Part shown: positions 56,433 through 64,000 of the stretch, piece after piece
Layout of the letters: each line of letters starts with the position of its first letter
Numbering within the stretch: the stretch's first letter is position 1
From: Silurus meridionalis
Lineage: Eukaryota > Chordata > Actinopteri > Siluriformes > Siluridae
Reading direction: 5' to 3'
Assembly (NCBI RefSeq): GCF_014805685.1
Contig: NC_060891.1
Coordinates: 2,934,001-2,998,000 of the forward strand
Length of the DNA: 64,000 nt
Translations under genes and position numbers: made by a program
Notes under the pieces: model-generated
The model's database searches: none
The model's input: only the letters and a program-made list of their open reading frames with translations
Told to the model about the DNA's origin: nothing

Positions 56433-56947
56433 GTGAATGAAGTACACAAACCATGTAGTTGAGTTAAAGTAAAGATACAGTAGGTAAAATATTACTCCAG
56501 TAGAAGTAGACCCTTTAAACTGAGTCAAAAAAGTACAAAAGTGTTCGCCTTCAAATGCACTTAAGTGTCCAAAGTTCTATAATTTATTATGGCTTTAATG
56601 TTCCTATTATTATTTTTGTTACAAGGCTCTTTGCTTCATCAACTCAGTTTATGTGAATTGACTCTAATGTTACGCTATCAATATCAAATGATCATGAGCC
56701 CAAAACCTTCTTTTCAACGACTACAAAAAAGAACGCAAATAAGACCACAGGTGTTGTGACAAGTTCAAGGTTATTTATTCCTCTCAAAATGTTGAAAAAG
56801 AGCACTGTGTTTCTACACAGACCATTATTACTGACGCACCACCCTCTAAACTCTGGAGCGCTCTGGAAAGGTAAACACAGAAAATGCTGCAGAATAAAAG
56901 AAATGGAGGAACGGGGAGAAAACAGCGAGGGGTGAGGTGAAAATTTA
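56433..56947. other. Unique AT-rich DNA
   Basis: No recognised feature. Confidence 0.45.
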
Positions 56948-57392
56948 TATGGAAGCTCGTTTCCACCAAATTATCCTCGCAAGTCCGACTTTATTTCATG
57001 CAATTCCGAGGGTTTTTCTTCTTGCAATTCTGACTGTATTTCTCGCAATAAAATTTTCTTTTTTTTTCTTTTTTAGCTTCTTTTTTAGCCAAACGGGTGG
57101 CGTCACTCCGTAGTGCCTGAAAGTTTTACACATTAAAAATTAAATGGGCTTCAATCAATAGAATTGCATGGTTTTAAACTAATCCTCTGATCCCTGGAGA
57201 GAACTCTGTCTAACAATGGGCTCTGGAGGAGACGGAACAAGACAGATGAAGAAATGTTAGATGTTCACAAAAAAAAGTCATGATTACAAGAAGAAAAAGT
57301 CAGACTTAAGAGAAATAAACTCAGAATAGCGAGAAAAAAAAAATTCGGAATTAGGCAAACTTTTTTTTATGTGGTGGAAACGAGCTTCCATA
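56948..57392. mobile_element. MITE with TATGGAAGC inverted ends and internal repeats
   Basis: The left end TATGGAAGCTCGTTTCCACC is matched exactly by the complement of the right end (57372-57392). Inside each arm, words of the type CTCGCAATTCTGACTTTATT are repeated, on the left as TTGCAATTCTGACTGTATTT and on the right as their complements (AAGTCAGACTTAAGAGAAAT). The arms therefore pair over more than the terminal 21 bp. The centre (57100-57250) is unique. It has no coding capacity. This end type is common in cyprinid genomes as I recall; I cannot assign a superfamily. Confidence 0.8.
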
Positions 57393-60257
57393 GGATTCAG
57401 GCCAAAGAAAACGACATACAATTTCCAAAGTTTGGGATCATATCAAACTAAAACATAAAGAAAACACCATACAGTGTATTACATTTTTTTGAGTAATCTA
57501 AAATGTATTTTTATTGATGATTTTTTATTTATATATTTGTATTTGAATTTCAATATAATATGGCAATTAAATGCACTAAATGAGTTTAGTTTTTACAGAT
57601 ATTCTTTTTAGTTTTTACAAAAGATATTTGACTTTGAAATGTACTGAATTTATAGTAAAATTCTCGCAGTAAAGTACAGATATGCAAATAAAGCTACTGT
57701 CCACCAGTGAAATCTTATAGTTAGGTGTTTTTGAAATTTTATCTATACAGTGTATTATATACACACTACAATACATCGCTGATTTTATCATTCGACACAC
57801 AGGTTTTTGCATGTGGCAGAAACAGAGCTTTTTTTTAGAAAATCTCTACAAAGTGACTAGTTTTAGCAATGTAGTGCAGAACGAGAAAAATGGATATTTA
57901 AAAAAAATGCTAATGTGTTTTTAGTCATGTGACACAGTCACGTAAATCAAACAGCTGACAGAAATCACACAGGCCAAAAGTGTCAAGGTTGTTTTTATGA
58001 ATGCACAGTACAGGGATGTAGATGTAGATGTAGACGAACAGCGTTTGAGAAAAAAGCGTTTGTAGACATGCCTTACATCTCTGAGAACACGTTTCAGACG
58101 ACGTCCATGCAAGCTAGCTTTTGTCTCTGGTCCTGATTCTCTTCCCCTCTGTATAAATACTTCAGCTGAATATCCTGTATTTTTTTTCATGTCATTGATA
58201 AATAGCAGCTCTGTTTGTATTACTTTTCCACCAGGCATGGAATGGTTCCACTATACCGCCGCCCGCCTGTGAAATGATCGATCGTCCCAATGTAGCGGTG
58301 ATAGATATTGCGAAAAATGCATGTGTAATAACAATTCGAAGGCGTGGCCCTGTTTGCTGGAACAATATTCAATTCAATGCTGGTGGTATATTTGAAACCA
58401 TGAGGAGAGAAAAAAAGGAAAAGTGTAATGGAATGAGTACACCTTGCTAGCATGCTGTCAAGAAGAATTCGATGGACATTTTTCTGGAATGCTAGGCACT
58501 GTTACGTTTTTTTTGCCACCGGTTGCTTTTAACCCGTCGGGTTGAGGTAACGAATATGTTCGCCACTGGAACCTCCGTTATTCTGTCCATTAGTGTACGA
58601 ATGCATTACTCATTCTCATGACTGTTGTTCTATTTTTTATGATTGTATATAAATCAACTTTACAATTTTATCACCTATTTATCGAAACCTATGTCTTTAT
58701 ATTACTCTTTTTTATTTTTTACAATAGCAGTCTTGCTTTTAGACTTCAAAATCTGTGTAAAGGATTTGAAAAGGGACATTTTTTATGTACTTCTGGACTT
58801 GCTTTTGCTTTTATGCCGCTGTTGAGATGGCAACCTGGCGAATCAGGACAAATAAATTAATAAAGAAGAACCGCATCGACCGAGGTGGAGAAAAAGAAAG
58901 GGGATGGTTTGGTTTGTGGCACTGGTTTTATTTCAGTTAAATAAAACATGGAGATGAAAAAAAAAAAAGGAAGACGTGGGTTTAGTTTCCCTCAAAAGTG
59001 TTTCAGGTGCTGCTTTTATGGACAAGAAATAACATGGAAAAAACTAACAAAAGGAAAAGTCAAGAAAAGCCAGGAGAAAAAAAATCAAGGAAAATTAATG
59101 GCTGGGACAAATAAGTCACCCAAGGTTTTACTTTCAGAAGCGTTAAAAATGTGCAAAATACCATTATTGAGCAAAGGAAACCATATTCAGACTTGATTCA
59201 CACGTGTCTAAAATTTAGGCCATATTCAGCGTTATACAAGTGGGAAGAGTTTGCCTTAAACAGAGGTGTGTCTCTGAAACTTCAGATTTTTTGGACATAA
59301 ACCATTTTTTCTTACAGGGTATAGAAACAAGAACTGGGTATTATAAAGTCCAGCATCATTGTCTGGCAGCTTGATGTGTGGATCAACCAAATTTATTGGT
59401 TACTGTTCAAATTCTAAACTATTCATTTTATTCAACAATAGATTTGGCAATACATTAGACTCCTATTTGATTAAAAAAAATATGTATGTCAGCAAAAAAA
59501 AAAATTCAGTCTGCATTTTCTATCCCCTGATAAATATATATATTGTTTTTTCCAGGCTTTAAGATACACAAGATAAGCTTTTGTTTAAAATAGAAAGTCT
59601 AGAAACACTTTCAAACTCCCCTATTGGATGCTTCTATTTAAAACCAACATGGCAACCTTTGAGCTGTAAACTACACACCGCTGATGAACCTGAGTAACCC
59701 TGTTCTGAATACTCGTAACTTTCCATTTGTGAGTATGTGTCTCTGTTTCAGAGGTGCACTGGGCGCTTTTGGTCGACTTAGCGATTCTCGTGTGGAATAA
59801 GTAAACCACTCTTAATGACGGCCATTTGCAATGGAGCCCGAAAGCCAATGCCTTTGTCAGAGTTGCGGTTATATATTTGGTGGTCCAGGTTAATACTCTG
59901 AAGGGTGCCTTTCTGTTTAAACTGAAACAACTTTCCCTTTAAATTAGTGCAGTGACGTGTGATGCTCCTGCACAAGCTTATATAAAATGCATTAGGTGTC
60001 ACTCAGGATACTCCCTGTGTGATAAGTGTGCAAAGCACAGCAGCTGCCTTAACAATGCCCTGACCTTCGCTGAAAGCAAATCTGCCCTCGGAAATAATGA
60101 AAACTTGAGGTTCTCGCAACACGCATGGCCATGTGGACATGTTAGGTGTAAAGCTAATTATATATATATATAATAAAAACAATTACAAACACCAGAGAGT
60201 GAAAAATATAATGAGTAAAGTCCTTTCTACATGAAGTGTGATCCTACTGGAGCCTTA
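57393..60257. other. Unique DNA with no recognised gene
   Basis: Nearly 2.9 kb without a recognised repeat. Frames at 57921-58238 (minus), 58618-58860 (plus) and 58948-59196 (plus) have no recognised domains. The first lies in CpG-containing sequence around a GATGTAGATGTAGATGTAGA run near 58016. Confidence 0.5.
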
Positions 60258-60375
60258 ACCTCAAACTTAAAAATATAAGGAATATCCAGATGTGGCCCAG
60301 ATGAGGATAAGTTCCTTATTGAGTCTGGTTCATTTCAAGGTTTCTTACAAATGTTATTGAATTGAATTGTGACCT
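60258..60375 (+). mobile_element. TGTAAAGCTGCTTTGAGACA-type repeat, head part
   Basis: CCCAGATGAGGATAAGTTCC, TTATTGAGTCTGGTTCATTT and CAAGGTTTCTTACAAATGTT are the forward form of the block that is antisense at 26.9 kb. A TTGAATTGAATTG tail follows, so the middle is deleted. Confidence 0.65.
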
Positions 60376-60530
60376 GCTTTCCAGCCGTTGCTGAAAAGCA
60401 ATGATGCTCCCACCACCATGCTTTACTATAGAAATAGATTTCATTACATTTCTATTGTGTTTGCTACGACATAAAAACGTTTTCAAATCTCCATTTAAAC
60501 ACCAGTCGCTGGTCACATCTCAAAGTTTCT
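60376..60530 (-). pseudogene. Tc1-like transposase fragment
   Basis: A minus frame reads TSDWCLNGDLKTFLCRSKHN and RNVMKSISIVKHGGGSII, followed by AFQQRL. VKHGGGSI is the conserved word just before the second catalytic Asp in Tc1-type transposases. Only about 45 residues remain. The preceding part (CLNGDLK...) is open but does not match the usual FGxxxxxYVWRK motif well, so the region may be spliced or eroded. Confidence 0.6.
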
Positions 60531-60689
60531 TCAAGCAGAAAATACTTAAAATAAACTCAAGAACCAGACAAAAAAAAAAAAACATTATTCTAAAATATTC
60601 CATGTGAACTCTGATCTTTTCACCCAGAATTAGCGCTGGTCTCCGAGCTGTCTGCCTGTGTTCACAATGAAGCACAGATTATATGCATT

Positions 60690-61151
60690 CTATGGACAAA
60701 TGTTTGTGGACCCCTGAGAATAAGATTCTGTTCTTTTTGAACATTCCATTCCACATCTATTCCCCAGTCACTACTCTGAGAAGATGTTCCACTAGATTTT
60801 ATGGAGATTTGTGCTCATTCAACCACAAGGGTGTTAGTAAAGTCAGGTACTGATGTAGGTGTGGTGAGGTGAGGAGGCCTGGGGTGCAGTCAGCATTCCA
60901 ATTCATCCCGAAGGTGTTCATTAGGGTTGAGATCAGAGCTCAATACCAGCAGATCTTTCACACCAAACCATGTATATCTTTATGGAGCTGGCTTTTGTCG
61001 CATTGCCTGGTTTGGGTAAAGATTTCATGCTAGTGCATCCATATCCAAACATTCTATACAACTGTGTGCCTCCAACTTTTTGGTAACAGTTTGCAGAAGA
61101 AGCACATATAGCTGGAAAAGTCAGGTGTCCCAATATTTTTGTCAGTATACT
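60690..61151 (-). mobile_element. LPRRVE-type Tc1 MITE, near full length
   Basis: One end reads CTATGGACAAATGTTTGTGG, then ACCCCTGAG. The other reads AAGTCAGGTGTCCCAATATT, then TTTGTCAGTATA. Between them nearly all family blocks are present in order, except a short deletion at the HDN block (CATTGCCTGGTTTGGG). Confidence 0.9.
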
Positions 61152-61749
61152 GTACAGTTATTGTGAAACAGCAAAAGTGTTTGGTGAAAAGAGTTGCTTT
61201 AATATCAGCCAGATTTATATTGCTTTTATGACTGTAAATGATGTTAGGGGGATTAAACTCAACAAACTGAATCAGATCAGTAATTTGGTTGTGACATTTT
61301 TAGGCTACTGCCAAGTTGAATACAATAACTTTACAGATAGTTGTGCGTTCGGGGATGATGCTGATCTTGCGTCAGTGCGCCAGTGCTTCAGTGCTTCAGT
61401 GCACACATTCCAACCGAGGCTTTTGCAGTTAATTTATTATTTAAGCATTTAAGTTTTCTCATTTACGGAACACATTCTACATCACATTCTCTCCTTGTCT
61501 TAAAAAAAATAAATACATAAATTAAATATATCCTGAACCCCTTCATAGTTGCGTTATACTTTTTTATATTTAAAAATATCCCAACCAAATGAACACCTCT
61601 GCCCCCTGCCTCCTACTGCTCCCGAGCGCGTGACTCAACACGCTGGATAAAAATAACCAGGAAAGCGAATAAGGCTGCTGAACTGAAATAAAGTATTCAA
61701 ATAAAAGATTTAGTTTATAGTCAATAACATCAAGTAAAATATGTTGTTA
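61152..61749. other. Unique DNA
   Basis: No recognised gene. The 91-codon plus frame at 61177-61452 has no recognised domain. CAGTGCTTCAGTGCTTCAGT is a short direct repeat near 61380. Confidence 0.45.
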
Positions 61750-62112
61750 TATGTTATGTGGATAAAAGTTTGTGGACACCCGAATATTAGATTTGGTATG
61801 TGCTTTCTAAACATCTCATTCACTCTCATAATAAGCTCCATTCTTCTGGGAAGATGTTCTACTAGATTTTATGGAGATTTGTGCTCATTCAGCCACAAGG
61901 GTGTTCGTAAAGACAGGTACTGATGTAGGTGATGTGAGGAGGCCTGGGGTGAAGTCGGCATTCTAATTGATAACAAAAAGTTTGAGGTCAGAGCTCTATA
62001 GCAGGAGATTTTCCACTCCAAACTATGTAAAACAGATCTTCATGGAGCTGGTTTTGGTCTTCTGGTTCAAATGAAGGGAAAATTTCATGTTACAGTAGTC
62101 GCATCTCTTATT
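61750..62112 (-). mobile_element. LPRRVE-type Tc1 MITE, one end lost
   Basis: Begins GTGGATAAAAGTTTGTGGAC, ACCCGAATATTAG, then TTCTGGGAAGATGTTCTACT, GGCCTGGGGTGAAGTCGGCA, CTATAGCAGGAGATTTTCCA and AAATGAAGGGAAAATTTCAT, fading at about 62112. The GTCATGCTGGAACAGG core is deleted. Confidence 0.87.
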
Positions 62113-62179
62113 AGAGAAAGAATGTTATCTATTTGCTATGCACTCATCCAAAAATACTTCAGTTATAATAACTTGAGGA

Positions 62180-62705
62180 AGCTCTTGATCAGTAGCACAC
62201 TGCAAACACGTCTTGTATAAAAGCACAATGGTGTGTCCTGCTTCTGCACCCATATATATTATAAGCCTGTGGGGGTAGTGTTACGATCCGAGGATGCTTC
62301 AGTTGGTCAGGTCTAGTTTCAACAATGTTATATGGTTAAAACATTTGGTCTGGTGACTTTCTGAATATACTGAATGACCAGTGGGTTTTTTGTTCCTTGA
62401 TAGCACAGGTGAATGACAGGATTTGTTGAGTTCAGATTGGAAAAGAGTGGTTCAGAGAGTATGAGATAATATTCACATATGGATTGGCCACCAAGGAGTC
62501 CAACACTAAATCCTATTGAGAATCTTTAGGATGTAGAGGTGTAGACTTTATTCAAGGTCTGATTCTCTCATCATCAGATCTTGTTGAAAATTGGATGCAA
62601 AATTGGACAGAAATAACAGTTGTGACACTGCACAAGCTTATTGAAATGATGCTACAGTGAATGTGTGCCAAAATCAACACAAAATTTGGTCCAACATAAT
62701 AAGAT
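62180..62705 (+). pseudogene. Tc1-like transposase, C-terminal half, broken
   Basis: The plus strand reads CGGSVTIRGCFSWSGL near 62269-62316. After losing the HDNAR-type block it reads MDWPPRSPTLNPIENL near 62479-62528. A frame change is followed by DLVENWMQNWTEITVVTLHK, LIEMM near 62570-62650, ending near FGPT. This matches a Tc1-type transposase C-terminus (GGSVM.WGCFSWSG; WPPQSPDLNPIENLWD; TLHKLIETMPRR). Here the D of SPDLNP is T, and stops interrupt both LW and the MPRR region. It is a different Tc1 lineage from the relics at 4.5, 21.8 and 42.8 kb. The copy is dead and its inverted ends are not recognised. Confidence 0.82.
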
Positions 62706-63850
62706 TTTTGTACAACACATATTGCATATACATAGAAAATGGAGTGTATGTGAACTCGGCATTCGAGCTAAGCATTTTAACGAATTACAGAGCCGGAATT
62801 AGTGACTGCGAGTCAATCATTTGTCCCTTAGACCTTTGTAAATACGTTAACCGCTAACTAATCAGGTCTGCTTTTGACTTTGGGCTAAATGTAGCACAAC
62901 AGGGATCCCAGGATCTCAAGTTTATTTGGGAAAGAAGCACTTTACAGTGAGGTGAGGTTCAGTTAATGCTTTTCACTAGACTGTGCAAAGAATCTTCTCT
63001 GCTTGTAAACAGGAATTTATTTTTAATTTTAAATTTTTTATGCAAACCCCACCCCTTTTTCATAACTCTCCACTTACTGCTTAAGTATGAGCTTCAATCT
63101 GAGGTCATAAAATGGTTATTTCGTTATAAGCAATAAGATTCAAAGAAATGAATGCTACCATCACTTCGATCTGAACGAGCACCTGGTCCGAGCCAGGACC
63201 ATCACCCTAAATGCGATCGATCTGCGTGTTACTCTGAAACGCCGATTCAAAAATGAAAGCCGCATATATTTCACAAGAGATCAGGGCTCAGAAATGATTC
63301 CTTTAGAAGAACAAAAAAAAAAAAAAAAAAGAAAGAAAAAACTCGTCTAAATTGGATGGGCTTGAAATTGAATTGAACCCAATCGTGCTGCGCGAGATTG
63401 AATCCAGAGCTGCGCAGCGAGGACCTTTCACACCTGAGCACGCCAAACTGGGGTTCGATCTGCGAGGACGCGGCCAGCTGAGGCGCTTACAGCCCGCACG
63501 AGAGGGGTTCTGTTGCCACATCATGACTCTTATTGCTCTATTTCCTTTCGCTGTGGTTAGAGCAATACGAGAAACCAAATGAGCCTTACACCTCTTTATT
63601 TCAGGATATGGAACTCAAGGGCTGCTACGGACAGATGTGTATTTCACCGTTTCTTAAAGTAGAAACTCATCTCGAAATGCCAGTTGGTGCTTTATCAAAT
63701 GTTCATTTTTCACTATTCATGATTTCATATTTCTAGTGTCATGATGACCAGGTTTTGATGAGTGATATATAGTCACAGAAAATATTGCAATGAACAATTC
63801 TGTTGTAGTTTGAAGGTACAGGTTTCTAGCTTAAATACTTAGGGGGATTG
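62706..63850. other. Unique DNA, GC-richer block 63350-63560
   Basis: An 18-nt poly-A lies near 63312. The following block is the GC-richest complex sequence at this end (GCTGCGCGAGATTGAATCCA, GCGAGGACGCGGCCAGCTGA) and holds a 76-codon plus frame starting MDGLEIELNPIVLREIESRA. I do not recognise it. It may be an unrecognised exon or conserved noncoding DNA. Confidence 0.45.
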
Positions 63851-64000
63851 TTATTTCTGAGGTAAAGTTCGAGGTTGGTTGTATCGCCTTTGAATTTGAA
63901 GGTCATAAGTTCAATTCCCAACCACACCAAGCTGCCACTCTTCTAACCCATAACTGCTCAGTTGTATGAATGTGATAAATGAAAGTCGCTCTGGAAAAGG
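63851..64000 (+). mobile_element. tRNA-derived SINE, cut by right edge
   Basis: The B-box region GGTCATAAGTTCAATTCCCA is followed by ACCACACCAAGCTGCCACTC, AACTGCTCAGTTGTATGAAT and GAAAGTCGCTCTGGAAAAGG at the window end. Same family as the copies at 20.9 and 23.8 kb. The 3' tail lies outside. Confidence 0.85.

Overview
The window looks like nuclear DNA from a teleost fish, probably an ostariophysan and possibly a catfish. It is AT-rich and full of dinucleotide and tetranucleotide microsatellites. It carries typical teleost mobile-element relics: several Tc1/mariner families, hAT-type MITEs, jockey-superfamily (CR1/L2/Rex-like) LINE 3' ends, and tRNA-derived SINEs whose tail contains GTCGCTCTGGA. 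The order-level guess rests on recalled repeat types and was not searched. I recognise no host protein-coding exon, rRNA or tRNA gene. Nearly every open frame is short, of biased composition, or lies inside a repeat. The window is best read as intergenic or long-intronic DNA. Layout: 0-5 kb has a 51-bp minisatellite at the left edge, unique DNA, a weak dispersed-repeat candidate and a broken Tc1 transposase. 5-13 kb is mostly unique, with a 590-bp GAAA-type satellite (6.7-7.3 kb), a 178-bp foldback hAT MITE (10.1 kb) and a LINE 3' end (11.4 kb). 13-19 kb has a degenerate tandem array, an AT-rich block and two LINE 3' relics. 19-27 kb is repeat-dense and includes a well-preserved 551-bp Tc1-type element (21.76-22.31 kb), SINEs and a MITE interrupted by another repeat. 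27-37 kb mixes unique DNA with a roughly 0.9-kb hAT-type element and further Tc1 MITEs. 37.9-40.6 kb is a LINE RT fragment abutting a minisatellite, with a second, unrelated minisatellite 480 bp further on. 40.6-44.8 kb is largely unique, CpG-containing sequence around a Tc1 transposase N-terminal relic. 44.85-45.7 kb is a 30-bp-unit minisatellite and 46.1-47.35 kb a patterned cluster of CA/GT arrays. 47.9-53.1 kb again carries DNA-transposon relics. 53.1-56.1 kb is the most CpG-bearing unique DNA. 56-64 kb returns to MITEs and Tc1 fragments and ends in a SINE cut by the window edge. No gene network can be described. The commonest repeat is a short, internally deleted Tc1-derived element, called here the LPRRVE-type MITE. 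It appears about 17 times in both orientations and still carries the C-terminal end of a transposase reading frame (GDPNLFQHDNAP...DLNPTEHLW...LVKHLPRRVEVII) between inverted ends containing TGGACAAAAGT...GGACACCTGA. Several CpG-bearing, repeat-free blocks could be conserved noncoding elements of a regulatory landscape, but this cannot be shown without cross-species alignment. I found no convincing sign of a novel multi-gene system. The interesting content is repeat architecture.
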